Part shown: positions 44,289 through 53,143 of the stretch, piece after piece
Layout: every line of letters starts with the position of its first letter
Numbering within the stretch: the stretch's first letter is position 1
Assembly (NCBI RefSeq): GCF_030694375.1
Contig: NZ_JAUXYL010000026.1
Location: forward strand, 1-64,000
Source: Algoriphagus sp.
Lineage (GTDB): Bacteria; Bacteroidota; Bacteroidia; Cytophagales; Cyclobacteriaceae
Direction: 5' to 3'
Length of the DNA stretch: 64,000 nt
Position numbers and translations under genes: made by a program
The notes under the pieces: generated by a model
Told to the model about the DNA's origin: nothing
The model's input: only the letters and a program-made list of their open reading frames with translations
Database searches by the model: none

Positions 44289-44469
44289 TCCAAAAACACC
44301 TAAGCAGAGATGATTCTGTTTGAAATATTATTTCGTTTTTAGCGATTTTTCTGTTCTATTTTCGCTTTTTATGATATTTCAACCCTATTTTCAATTGATT
44401 TTTTTTGAAAAAATTGATCTTTTCTAAAAACTTTTTGAAATTCCTGATATATCCCACAACTCACTCACT

Positions 44470-44862
44470 ATGAAAAATTTAACATTCCTTCCGATGGCCG
44501 CACTTCTCGGCCTCTTATTCTTTCAGGGAACCACCAAACCAGAGGACAAGACCACCTCTTCTCACCTTGCTTTTTCCCCGGACATGCCGGCCAATATCAA
44601 GGCGATTGTCGACCAAAAATGCTACGGCTGCCACAATTCTGAGTCTAAAAATGAAAAAGGCAAAGCCAAACTGGATTGGGATGCCTTCGAAGCTTCTAAA
44701 AAGGCAAAGCAAATGGCGACAAAAGGCAAAATAGCCGAAGCCTTGGAAGCAGGCGAAATGCCCCCCGCTAAATTCCTGGAAAATAAACCGGAGGGAAAAC
44801 TTACCGAAGCGGAATTGGCAACGCTGTTGGAATGGAGCGCGGGCAAAAAGAAATCAAATTGA
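44470..44862 (+). CDS. Haem-binding domain protein (small, CxxCH)
   Basis: A 130-residue exported protein (signal MKNLTFLPMAALLGLLFFQG) with one haem c attachment motif, C51-YGC-H55, and a conserved downstream EALEAGEMPPAKFL that probably supplies the axial Met. It belongs to the haem_bd group of short cytochromes. It overlaps the next gene by one base (TGATG), so the two are translated together. Position 180 bp after an extracytoplasmic flavoenzyme suggests an electron-transfer role, which is an inference. Confidence 0.82.
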   Translation: MKNLTFLPMAALLGLLFFQGTTKPEDKTTSSHLAFSPDMPANIKAIVDQKCYGCHNSESKNEKGKAKLDWDAFEASKKAKQMATKGKIAEALEAGEMPPAKFLENKPEGKLTEAELATLLEWSAGKKKSN

Positions 44863-45350
44863 TGAAGGGCTGGCAATACCTTTTGTCAGGGATTGTTTTG
44901 ATTGTTTTAGTCATTCAATTAGTCCCAAGCGAACTGCCTTCCACGGAAATCAACAATCCTGGAGATCTGATCGAAAGTGGAATCGTAAGTATCGAAGTAG
45001 CAGGGCTGTTGAGAACCTCCTGCTACGATTGCCACAGCAACGAGACCAAATTTCCATGGTATTCTTATGTAGCTCCCTTTTCGTGGCTGGTTGCAAAAGA
45101 CGTGAAGGATGCCCGCAAAGAACTCAATTTCTCTGTATGGCAAGATTACGACATGATGGAAAAGCTGGAAAAACTGGACGATATTTCCATAGAAGTGAAG
45201 GAAGGTGAAATGCCTATGCCCATTTACACGGCTATTCACACATCAGCCAAACTCTCCGATGCCCAGCGCCAACTGATTGTGCAGTGGGCTGAGGATGCAA
45301 TGGATAGTGTGGTGGAAGAAGATGAGGAATCAGGACCTGAAGAAGGGTAA
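44862..45350 (+). CDS. Haem-binding domain protein (haem_bd family)
   Basis: A protein of 162 residues with an N-terminal membrane anchor (WQYLLSGIVLIVLVIQLVP) and the canonical haem_bd block: C54-YDC-H58 followed by SNETKFPWYSYVAPFSWLV and the distal KEGEMPMPIYTAIH. It is exported and membrane-tethered, probably receiving electrons from or delivering them to partner oxidoreductases. The ATG at 44862 is chosen because it overlaps the stop of the upstream haem protein by one base. The C-terminus is acidic (VVEEDEESGPEEG). Confidence 0.87.
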   Translation: MKGWQYLLSGIVLIVLVIQLVPSELPSTEINNPGDLIESGIVSIEVAGLLRTSCYDCHSNETKFPWYSYVAPFSWLVAKDVKDARKELNFSVWQDYDMMEKLEKLDDISIEVKEGEMPMPIYTAIHTSAKLSDAQRQLIVQWAEDAMDSVVEEDEESGPEEG

Positions 45351-45427
45351 ATCAAACCTTCGGGGCTTTTTTTCCACCCCCTTTAAATTCTGAATTCAGC
45401 GGCTTTTTCACTCATTCATCATCCGAT

Positions 45428-46255
45428 TCAATCCAAGGAAATTCTGAAGAGAAAATCCTGTAAATAGCCGTTGAATACTTCGGGCTGCTCAAGATTTGAT
45501 ACATGCCCTGCTTTTTCGATAACCTGCAATTCGGCACCCTTAATGGCTTCCTGCATGGATTCTGACTGAGCAAGGGGAGTCACCTCATCTTCTCTGCCGC
45601 AGATAATAAGCGTAGGGACAGAAATATCAGCCAGCGTTGAGCAGGTTTCTGAGCGGCCGGACAGCACTCTCAATCCCTCTGCGATAATATGCTGTGAATT
45701 GGCAGAAACGACCGCTTTTAATTCTTCTACCAATTCCTTCTTTTCCGTCAAAGAATCCGGGTGAAAAACTTTCTTCACAAAGTCTTCATTAAATTCTCCG
45801 GGCCCTTCTGCCTCCACTTTGGTGATTGCCTCCAGGCGTTTGGCAGTGACTTCATTGGAATCATTGATGCATTGGGTGTCGCACAGAATCAATGCTTCAA
45901 ATCGATTGGCAAATCGTCCATGCGCATTGAGCGCAATATATCCTCCCATAGATAGCCCACAGACTATTGCTTTTTCAAAACCTAAAGCATCCATAAAATG
46001 GATCAGATCATTACCAAAAAGATCAATGCTTAATGCAGAATCTTCATCAGTGGATTTTCCGAAACCTCTGATGTCAACTGCAATTACACGTTGCGATGAG
46101 GAAAAATACTCAAGCTGCACTTTCCACATCGACTTATCGAAGGGAAAGCCATGCAAAAAAATGATCGGAACGCTTCCTTCCCCCAGGTCATCATAGGAAA
46201 TATTGATGGTATTGACTGGTACAATCAAGTTGTATCCTTTGCTTGCAGTGTTCAT
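45428..46255 (-). CDS. Alpha/beta hydrolase
   Basis: A 275-residue hydrolase with FLHGFPFDKSMWKVQLEYF, the nucleophile elbow CGLSMGGYIAL (Ser), the acid in ICGREDEVTPLAQ (Asp), and the His in EKAGHVSNLEQP. No signal peptide, so probably cytosolic. The subgroup covers esterases, lactonases and C-C hydrolases; the substrate cannot be specified. It is a single reverse-strand gene. Confidence 0.88.
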   Translation of the reverse strand: MNTASKGYNLIVPVNTINISYDDLGEGSVPIIFLHGFPFDKSMWKVQLEYFSSSQRVIAVDIRGFGKSTDEDSALSIDLFGNDLIHFMDALGFEKAIVCGLSMGGYIALNAHGRFANRFEALILCDTQCINDSNEVTAKRLEAITKVEAEGPGEFNEDFVKKVFHPDSLTEKKELVEELKAVVSANSQHIIAEGLRVLSGRSETCSTLADISVPTLIICGREDEVTPLAQSESMQEAIKGAELQVIEKAGHVSNLEQPEVFNGYLQDFLFRISLD

Positions 46256-46728
46256 GACTAATTGGTTTTGATTATCAAGTACATGATTTTCAAATTGCAG
46301 TAATCAAGCCAGCAAAGCATTTGGCAAATATTGAATTGACTTATTCATTCTGAATAAAAACGACAGCTCCTTTTCACCGGGCAAATACTTGGAAAAAGCA
46401 AAATCCAAAATGAGGAACGCTGCTGCCCAATCTTAAAAAATCGTTTCCATTACCCTGAAATACAGTTTTACAAGGATTTAGAAAACTTACTTTCCGGATG
46501 ATACATTCTGAACTGATGAATTGATAATTATGACAGAAATTATTGTTCTGGATTTTTTGTCTAAATCCATTCGAGTAAAAAATACCGGTGAAAAGATCAT
46601 TTCCGAAAATGGGGTACAAACTGCCACTATTAAGTGAAATTTAGATTAAGAATTGGAGCAGCTAATCTATAAACCGGGCAATCTCTCCTATTTTAGCTTT
46701 TCGCTAATAATTTAACCCAGCTAATCAC
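46256..46728. other. 473-bp intergenic region, no recognised gene
   Basis: This divergent spacer must hold promoters for the hydrolase (reverse) and alkaline phosphatase (forward). A 35-codon ATG frame at 46530-46637 (forward, beginning MTEIIVLDFLSK) has no supporting signal. I found no hairpin terminator or consensus promoter. Confidence 0.5.
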
Positions 46729-47802
46729 ATGATAAAAAAATCACTGATAGTCCTCTGTCTTTTAATCTGCTTTAGCCCTGTCTGGGCTCAAAAAAAAGCC
46801 AAACACCCAAAAAACATCATCCTGATGATCGGTGACGGCATGGGCGTCTCCCAGATTTACGCCGGAATGGTTGGCAACTTCGGCAGTCTTCATCTCGAAC
46901 AGTTTCCCGTCATCGGTTTTCACAAAAATCAAGCTTCAAACGCCTTTGTAACTGACTCTGCAGCCGGTGCCACGGCTTTTTCCTGCGGTGTAAAAACGTA
47001 TAACGGTGCAATCGGAGTTGACGCCAACGGTGAAGCCGTTCCTACGATCCTCGAAATTGCAGAACAAAATGGTCTTGCTACAGGCTTGGTCGCCACCTGT
47101 TCGATCACGCATGCAACCCCGGCAAGCTTTATCTCCCACCAAGCTTCCCGCTCTCTGGATGAAAATATCGCCTTGGATTTTCTCAATACCGATATTGACG
47201 TATTTATCGGAGGAGGCAGGAAGTTTTTCGCAAATCGAAGCGATGGTTTAAATCTGGTTGATTCCCTGAAAAACAGAAGCTATCAAATCGCCAATACCAT
47301 CGAAGAGGTGCAGCGGATCAAATCAGGAAAATTGGCAGCTTTCCTTGCCGAAGAGCAGCAGGCCAAATTTTCCGAAGGACGGGGAGACGAATTGGTGAAA
47401 TCAACCGAAGTGGCGCTGAATCTCCTGAAAACGAATAAAAAAGGGATGTTTCTAATGATCGAAGGCTCTCAAATCGACTGGGGCGGACATGCGAACAACA
47501 CCAAATACATTGTGGACGAAATGATCGACTTTGACAATGCCATCGGTAAGGTTTTGGAGTTTGCGAAGAAAGACGGTAACACGCTGGTCATCATCACCGC
47601 AGATCATGAGACGGGGGGATTCTCCATCAACAAGGGAGATACCAAAACTGGCATGGTTGAGGGAAAATTCACCACGGGCAGTCATACCGGGGTGATGATT
47701 CCTGTTTTTGCCTATGGTCCGGGTTCTGAGAGATTTGCGGGATTTTATGAAAACAATGAGATTTTTCACAAAATGATGCGGGCATACAAGTTCAAAAAAT
47801 AA
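46729..47802 (+). CDS. Alkaline phosphatase, exported
   Basis: A 357-residue protein with a signal peptide (ending FSPVWA). Metal and catalytic motifs of the PhoA family: NIILMIGDGMGVSQ (Asp36), the nucleophile Ser77 in VTDSAAGATAFSCG, MIEGSQIDWGGHANN and IITADHETGGF. It hydrolyses phosphomonoesters in the periplasm or outside the cell. It is shorter than E. coli PhoA (about 470) but matches the compact Bacteroidota form. No Pho box could be assigned. Confidence 0.92.
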   Translation: MIKKSLIVLCLLICFSPVWAQKKAKHPKNIILMIGDGMGVSQIYAGMVGNFGSLHLEQFPVIGFHKNQASNAFVTDSAAGATAFSCGVKTYNGAIGVDANGEAVPTILEIAEQNGLATGLVATCSITHATPASFISHQASRSLDENIALDFLNTDIDVFIGGGRKFFANRSDGLNLVDSLKNRSYQIANTIEEVQRIKSGKLAAFLAEEQQAKFSEGRGDELVKSTEVALNLLKTNKKGMFLMIEGSQIDWGGHANNTKYIVDEMIDFDNAIGKVLEFAKKDGNTLVIITADHETGGFSINKGDTKTGMVEGKFTTGSHTGVMIPVFAYGPGSERFAGFYENNEIFHKMMRAYKFKK

Positions 47803-47877
47803 GAGAATCAGCAATTTGGTAGGCTTATAAACCTCTTTAGTCTTGAAAAAGGTTATTTGAGCCAAAAGTTTTTATTG

Positions 47878-47959
47878 AAAACCACATAGGCTCATAGAAA
47901 CCATAGCATAAAACCGTTGAGAAATGGAAGCTATGTGTCCCTAAGTTTCTATGTGGTTT
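47878..47959. repeat. Inverted repeat with CATAG words
   Basis: AAACCACATAG (47879-47889) is inverted as CTATGTGGTTT (47949-47959); the interior repeats CATAG (CTCATAGAAACCATAGC). Such ACCACATAGG strings are common between genes of Bacteroidota (recollection). It opens the repeat island behind the phosphatase. Confidence 0.5.
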
Positions 47960-47987
47960 AAAACCTCCACAGCCTCAGCGGTAATTA

Positions 47988-48670
47988 CAAAAAGCTTCAG
48001 CTTTTTCTCTGTGACCTTGAGAAAATTCTCAGAAAGCCAAAAGGATTGAGGTTCTTTTTATTATCCTGAACCACTTAAACTCAAATTCTCTGTGTCCTCT
48101 GTGGTGAAAAATCTTTGCGTCACTTCGCGTGCTTTGCGGCTTTAAAACAGATCGTGCCTTCAGCACTCAAAACTGGATGATCTCCTCTAATCCCGGAATT
48201 GCATACCGGGCTTTTACAGTACGTGCCTTTGGCACTTTTAAGATTCACAAAGAAAAGCTTTAGCTTTTCACCTCTGTGACCTTGAAAAAGGCCAATCTAG
48301 CCAATTAGCTATAAAGTCCAAATCAAGGCCTGCTCCCTAAATCTCTTTTCCTCTGAGAACTCTGTGGTAAAATCCTTTCTTGTTAAAAACCTTTGCGTGC
48401 CTTTGCGTGCTTTGTGGCTTAAAAAACAGGTCGTGCCTTCAGCACTCGAAATTTGATTATTCTCATTTTGCCCAGCATTGCATACTGGGCTTCTACGGAA
48501 CGTGCCTTTGGCACTTTTACACTGACTGTTTCTGAAAAAAAGCTTTAGCTTTTCCCCTCTGTGACCTTGAAAAAGAATTGAAATATCAATAACAATTGTG
48601 GTTCTTTTAAAAATCTATTCCACTCAAAACCAATTTCTCTGAGCTCTCCGTGGTAAAAATCTTTGCTGAA
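47988..48670. repeat. Array of two full and one partial 264-284 bp diverged repeats with ordered stem-loops
   Basis: Units begin at about 47988, 48253 and 48537 with AAAAGCTTTAGCTTTT followed by CTCTGTGACCTTGA, then a variable part, then CTCTGTGGT-AAAA-TC and CTTTGCGTGCTTTG. The two complete units go on with three small hairpins in fixed order: GTGCCTTCAGCAC (48154, 48433), CCCGG-CCGGG or CCCAG-CTGGG (48192-48210, 48471-48489), and GTGCCTTTGGCAC (48223, 48502). The third unit stops after CTTTGC. Nothing here is protein coding. Confidence 0.75.
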
Positions 48671-48707
48671 AAGGTTGCTCCTGTAAATCCAAAGAGCAAA
48701 TTTCACT

Positions 48708-49232
48708 TTACATCCCCAAGTGAAGCTCGAGATCGAGTTGATTTTCTACCTTGACCAGTCCTCCAAATTTGCTGGGTGGACTTAACTTGAGCATGTCAAA
48801 ATTGAGAATCAAGTTGGCACTGAGGCCTTCCTTATTTTTCTCAAGAATGATATCCGGGAACTCCAGCTTTTGCCCCACCAAGTCTAAGACCATGGTACAA
48901 TAAACCTTGCCTGATTTCTGTCGAAAATTGGAGACAGTTACCAAAGCATTTGGATATTCCTTTTCCTTCAGGGTAGCCCGAAAGTCATTGTTGAGGAGGA
49001 AATTTCCACAGGAGAAGCTTTTTACGGGAATAATAAACTCCAATTTTCTGAGATCCCCTGTGGAATTTAATTTCAGCGTATCCTTCATACCCACCCGAGA
49101 GAAATCACAGTTGAACTTACCTAAGGAGGTGTATCCACTTACCTGTATTCTTTGGTCGGTGATGATCAGTTCGCTTCTGTCCTGTGCCAAAGCTGAGAAG
49201 AAGAGAAAGATCATTAGGATGAGGACTTGCAT
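48708..49232 (-). CDS. YceI-like exported protein, third gene of the YceI-porin unit
   Basis: A 174-residue protein with a short signal peptide (MQVLILMIFLFFSALAQ) and a beta-rich body: IQVSGYTSLGKFNCDFSR, LRKLEFIIPVKSFSCGN, LVTVSNFRQKSGKVYCTMVL and a C-terminal VKVENQLDLELHLG. The pattern is that of the YceI lipocalin-like barrel but diverged and with several Cys. It starts 12 bp after the porin stop in a three-gene unit. A role in binding an isoprenoid or similar lipid is suggested only by the family. Confidence 0.7.
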   Translation of the reverse strand: MQVLILMIFLFFSALAQDRSELIITDQRIQVSGYTSLGKFNCDFSRVGMKDTLKLNSTGDLRKLEFIIPVKSFSCGNFLLNNDFRATLKEKEYPNALVTVSNFRQKSGKVYCTMVLDLVGQKLEFPDIILEKNKEGLSANLILNFDMLKLSPPSKFGGLVKVENQLDLELHLGM

Positions 49233-49244
49233 AATTTTGTTGAT

Positions 49245-50540
49245 TTAGAAACCTATGACTCCTTCAATCATCAATCCGTTGAATTTACCGCCGTTGAATC
49301 TATCTGCGGCAGCAAAGTCGTTATAGTTTTGTCTGACGTACTCCAATTTGGCCAGCACATTTTTAGTCACAAACCAACCACCGCCAATTTGGATTCTATC
49401 GAGACTAACCTCAAGTCCAGAACCGGCCAATGGGCCATTGACTTTGTTGTATCTGCCAGCCATGTAGAATTTTTCGTGGGTACCAAATCTGTAGACCAAG
49501 TCAGCACCTGTCTGATTCCAAGTTCTGTCCACGGTTTCATTTCTGGCTTTTCCGGTTGATCTTTCAAAGTTACCGAAGAACTCCAAGCCATGGAATTTGA
49601 TGAATGGGTTGAAGACAAACGCTGTAATATTATTGGTTTGATTAGGATTGAATCTACCTGAAGTAAAGTTTGCAGCGGTAGTAGCGAGCGTGTTCTCCAT
49701 GACCAGATAATATCTTGAACCGGCTCTGTCTCCTCCCCAAAGTGTATTTCTCTGAGAACTTGATGTTGTGTAAACTGAACCAGTCAACCTCACTCTCAAA
49801 TCATCAGACAGATTTTTGTCGTACCCGAATTTTCCGATAAAGTTTGGTTTTCTATTGTCTGGACTTGTAATACCACCTTGGATTTCCCCTCCTGTGACAG
49901 CCACCATCGCCAACCATCCGTTGCTTTGGAAGAAGACTTCACCACCAACTTCAGTTGTAAATGCATCCATGATATAATTACCTACAAAAGGGTTGTACAT
50001 GGCATTACCGTTGTCAGATCTTCTAAAGTGAGCATCACCATAGTTGATTTCCATGTGGCCAACACGGACAGTAAGGTATTTGTCAAACCAGTCTGTATTT
50101 CCCAAATTCAAGAAGCCCAACTTGTCAACCTGAAGATATCCACCTTTTACCCAAGTTTCCGGGTGGTGTCTAGAGGAAAGATAGGTCGTCAGGTTTAATC
50201 TTAAACCATCTGCCAATTCAACATCAATGTTAAGGTTGGCAGTTGCAAGGTTGGTACCTGCGCCAATCTCAATTAGTTGATTGAGATTCACATTTTGCGC
50301 ATTCAATACCGGTGATGCTGTGTTTTCATGGCTGAGGTTTTGCCATTGTTGTGTAAAGTGTCCTCCGATTCTTACTTTCATACCTTCGAAAGCTACGGTA
50401 TCGGCTTTGCCTGTCTCAAAGACATTGATACCTCTTTGGTCATAAGGTCTCCAATATTGAACGTCTCGCTGTAATCCCTGTGCCAAACCTGTGGCAGAGA
50501 TTCCCGCAGCAAGAATTGCGGATAATAGATAATTTTTCAT
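49245..50540 (-). CDS. Porin-like outer-membrane protein
   Basis: A 431-residue protein with a signal peptide (ending GLAQ), a body of alternating aromatic beta-strands (VRIGGHFTQQWQNLSH, LTTYLSSRHHPETWVKGGYL, FYMAGRYNKVNGPLAGSG) and a terminal strand LMIEGVIGF ending in the Phe typical of outer-membrane barrels. The family is a Bacteroidota porin often found beside YceI genes. It lies 11 bp downstream of a YceI gene and 12 bp upstream of a YceI-like one. The substrate is unknown. Confidence 0.8.
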   Translation of the reverse strand: MKNYLLSAILAAGISATGLAQGLQRDVQYWRPYDQRGINVFETGKADTVAFEGMKVRIGGHFTQQWQNLSHENTASPVLNAQNVNLNQLIEIGAGTNLATANLNIDVELADGLRLNLTTYLSSRHHPETWVKGGYLQVDKLGFLNLGNTDWFDKYLTVRVGHMEINYGDAHFRRSDNGNAMYNPFVGNYIMDAFTTEVGGEVFFQSNGWLAMVAVTGGEIQGGITSPDNRKPNFIGKFGYDKNLSDDLRVRLTGSVYTTSSSQRNTLWGGDRAGSRYYLVMENTLATTAANFTSGRFNPNQTNNITAFVFNPFIKFHGLEFFGNFERSTGKARNETVDRTWNQTGADLVYRFGTHEKFYMAGRYNKVNGPLAGSGLEVSLDRIQIGGGWFVTKNVLAKLEYVRQNYNDFAAADRFNGGKFNGLMIEGVIGF

Positions 50541-50551
50541 AATTATTGGGG

Positions 50552-51130
50552 TTAGAGGATTGGTTGGAATGTAGACTTGAAAGAAATTTTTATGTCATCG
50601 TGAGTTTTGACTGTACCCAAAAGGGCAGTGGGGGGAGTCACCGAGAAGGTGGTCAGTTTGGTGTCAAAGCTTCCCTCAAAAGTCAGTTTGTTTCCTGAGG
50701 TAGTCAGCTTTACCGGAAAACTTACTGCCTTGGTTACTCCGGCAATCGTGAGGTCGCCTTTAGCAAGGTAGGATGTACCACTACTTGAAAATTCTTTGAG
50801 ATCAAATCTGATTTCTTTGTTTTTACCGGTGTTGAGCGCCTTGTAAGCATTGGTGTCGAGTCCTTTTGTACCGCTCTTTAATGTTTCTGCGACAAAATTG
50901 ACCGTCAGAGCTCTTACAGTTTTAAGTTTGCCATCTGCAATCACAAAGGACCCTTCACCCACTCCGTTTTGGGAGGTCATGGACCAATCGTGAAGAGATG
51001 ATCCACCATCCACCTTGAACATGGGAGTGCCAGACATCACATATTTAGTCTGTGCAACACTGTCAACCGAAACCAGTAAAAGCAGGAAGGCCAGCAGGTA
51101 AAACGGGGGAAGTTTTGATAGTTTCATCAT
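50552..51130 (-). CDS. YceI family protein
   Basis: A 192-residue exported protein (signal ending VDSVAQ) with the YceI lipocalin-like fold: VDGGSSLHDWSMTSQNGVGE, LTVNFVAETLKSGTKGLD, YLAKGDLTIAGVTKAVSFPV and THDDIKISFKSTF. YceI proteins bind polyisoprenoids in the periplasm. It is the first gene of the YceI-porin-YceI unit, with an A+T-rich promoter region upstream (51131-51397). Confidence 0.92.
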   Translation of the reverse strand: MMKLSKLPPFYLLAFLLLLVSVDSVAQTKYVMSGTPMFKVDGGSSLHDWSMTSQNGVGEGSFVIADGKLKTVRALTVNFVAETLKSGTKGLDTNAYKALNTGKNKEIRFDLKEFSSSGTSYLAKGDLTIAGVTKAVSFPVKLTTSGNKLTFEGSFDTKLTTFSVTPPTALLGTVKTHDDIKISFKSTFQPIL

Positions 51131-51397
51131 CTTTTGGAGTAATTTGATGAGTCAAAAGTCCACACTAAACCCCGTATAAAAGATGATCAAAATCAGTAAA
51201 GGCCATGATTTACTACAGCTCAAAAAAAATGATGATTTAAAATTTTATATCGAATTATTGATTTATAGATATAAAAACAGTCTTTTATATTAAAAAATAA
51301 ATTATAATAAGAATTTTATTCTTTATTTCAACAAACTGACAAAACTTTAATTTAACTACAGAAGAGGATTTAACTAGGCTAAAAAAAAACTTTACGC

Positions 51398-52126
51398 CTA
51401 ATTTCTTTTTTCAAAAACCAAAAAGTGCTGGATTTTCATGAATTGGCCGTTTTTAACCAGTTTAAAACCATTGGCTTCCAACTCTTTTTCTACTTGCTTG
51501 ACCGTCATTTTGTGAAGCGGTTTGATTGCCACTGCTGGATCTTCCCCTCGGTATTCGATCAAAAGAATTTTCCCCTCCGGTTTTAATGATTTCCGAATAG
51601 CTGCCAACATTTCAACAGGATATTCAAGTTCGTGGTAGACATCCACCAGGATGACCAAATCCACTGAATTTTCAGGAAGATTAGGAGAGGTCTCTGTTCC
51701 TTTTACTGGGATTACATTGTCAAAGCCAAGTTCTTTACTTTGGTTTTCGAGGTATTGAATAGCGTCATCCTGAATTTCTACGGCATAGACTTTTCCATCC
51801 GGGACTTTTGGTGCAATTCTAAATGTGTAATAGCCAGAACCGGCACCTAAATCTGCCACTACGCTTGCGGTAGTTAAGGGAAGGTTTTCGATCGCTAGTG
51901 ATACGCTTTCCTCCTGTTCCCGACTTTGACGCTCTAACCAGCCTCTACCTTCGAATCCCATGACGAATGATATTTCCCTTCCCATATATACCTTGCCTAT
52001 GCCATCGTAACTGGACTTTTTGGAAGAATAGGGAGAATCAGTAGAATTCTGCTTGCTTTGACCTTGGCAGGAAAAGATAAGCAAAAAACTCACGATCATT
52101 AGACTATATATCGGGTATTGCTTCAT
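51398..52126 (-). CDS. Lipoprotein with a class I SAM-dependent methyltransferase domain
   Basis: A protein of about 242 residues. Residues 1-20 are a lipoprotein signal (MKQYPIYSLMIVSFLLIFSC). From residue 70 on it is a Rossmann methyltransferase: VVADLGAGSGYYTFRIA (motif I), VYAVEIQDDAI, VDLVILVDVYHELE and LKPEGKILLIEYRG. Export of a SAM enzyme is odd because SAM is cytoplasmic. Relatives with the same lipobox exist in Bacteroidota as far as I recall. I chose ATG 52126 over an upstream start at 52150 because it gives the clean signal sequence. Substrate unknown. Confidence 0.82.
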   Translation of the reverse strand: MKQYPIYSLMIVSFLLIFSCQGQSKQNSTDSPYSSKKSSYDGIGKVYMGREISFVMGFEGRGWLERQSREQEESVSLAIENLPLTTASVVADLGAGSGYYTFRIAPKVPDGKVYAVEIQDDAIQYLENQSKELGFDNVIPVKGTETSPNLPENSVDLVILVDVYHELEYPVEMLAAIRKSLKPEGKILLIEYRGEDPAVAIKPLHKMTVKQVEKELEANGFKLVKNGQFMKIQHFLVFEKRN

Positions 52127-52264
52127 GGTTGTATTTTTTGATTTAACCAATTTACTTGTGCGGTGTTTAAAAAGAGCCTCCTGTCAAAAAAACCTGATAA
52201 ATCTTTAGCTTTAAAAACGAAATCCGGAATAGGCTGACCCATCAAGCCCTAAATCAAATTTACC

Positions 52265-52399
52265 ATGAAATCGAGCTTGTCTGCCATAAGCAGGCCTGCC
52301 TGGGGCAGACAGGCATGACGAAAACGTCACACACTGGGATGATTATTATCCATGCGAAGATTCCCTGTGGCCAATAAAATAAAAAACAATTATAAACTC
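52265..52399 (+). repeat. Start-codon repeat before the truncated peptidase gene
   Basis: ATGAAATCGAGCTTGTCTGCC, an expanded palindrome (AGCAGGCCTGCCTGGGGCAG), then GCATGACGAAAACGTCACAC, ACTGGGATGATTAT, CATGCGAAGATTCCCTGTGG and ATTATAAACTC, ending at the ATG of the gene at 52400. It is the longest of the four copies and opens a possible 17-residue leader peptide beginning MKSSLSAISRP. Confidence 0.75.
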
Positions 52400-53143
52400 A
52401 TGAAATTCATTCTGTTTGCAGCCTGTTTTCTTGTAATTCGGATTTCCTTCGCCCAAGCGCTATCCATTGACTCCGATGGTACCGGTGGAATCTCAAACCA
52501 AGGAACTGGATCTATCCGATATAAAGTAACCGTCCTAGGACCGGGTGGACATTCATGGGGTGATTTCGGTTTGGTAAATCCCCATCATGCTCTTGGGAAA
52601 ATGATCCATTACTTTTCTGATAATGCTGCTCAATTTTCTGCTGTTGCCAAGACAAAAACCAGTTTCAATGTTGGCAAAATCGGAGGAGGAACATCGGTCA
52701 ATTCAATTCCATTCGAATCCTGGATGGAGGTAGACATGCGTTCGGAAGACGATGAAAGCCTCAAGAAAATGGACTCAATTTTCAATGCTTCAATGCAAAA
52801 GGGACTGGAAGAATACAACAGCAACCGAAAGACAAGCCCAGCACTAACCGTGAAAATCGATCAAATCGGATTTAGACCTTCAGGAGTAACTTCTACCGAA
52901 ACTTCCCTCGTTCAACGTTCGATGGCATCCATTCAATCTTTCGGTATTAAGCCTACCTTATTTATTATGTCGGGCAATGCAAATTGGCCTATTTCAAAAG
53001 GCATTCCCGCAGTGACTTTGGGTTGGGGCGGGAAGAGCGACAAAGCTCACTCACTCGATGAATGGTGGCTGGATGACAAGGGAACGGACGCCATCAAACT
53101 TGCTTTATTGACCTTGATTTCCGAAGCAGGATTCATCAAATAA
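52400..53143 (+). CDS. C-terminal half of an M20-family peptidase fused to a signal peptide
   Basis: A protein of 247 residues. A signal peptide (MKFILFAACFLVIRISFAQA) is joined directly to the dimerisation domain of an M20 metallopeptidase (IRYKVTVLGPGGHSWGDFG, HHALGKMIHYF, SWMEVDMRS) and the last catalytic segment (PAVTLGWGGKSDKAHSLDEW with the final metal His). The N-terminal half that carries the other zinc ligands and the catalytic Glu is missing, so it should not be an active peptidase. It looks like an internal deletion that kept the reading frame. The start-codon repeat forms its leader. Confidence 0.75.
   Translation: MKFILFAACFLVIRISFAQALSIDSDGTGGISNQGTGSIRYKVTVLGPGGHSWGDFGLVNPHHALGKMIHYFSDNAAQFSAVAKTKTSFNVGKIGGGTSVNSIPFESWMEVDMRSEDDESLKKMDSIFNASMQKGLEEYNSNRKTSPALTVKIDQIGFRPSGVTSTETSLVQRSMASIQSFGIKPTLFIMSGNANWPISKGIPAVTLGWGGKSDKAHSLDEWWLDDKGTDAIKLALLTLISEAGFIK

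Noticed and set aside
46374..46637. Two short frames in the spacer before alkaline phosphatase (reverse 46374-46619, forward 46530-46637)
   Set aside because: They overlap each other, have no recognisable motif, and lack promoter or terminator support.
47988..48670. CRISPR-like array
   Set aside because: The repeats are 264-284 bp apart, long and diverged; there are no short identical repeats with unique spacers and no cas genes.
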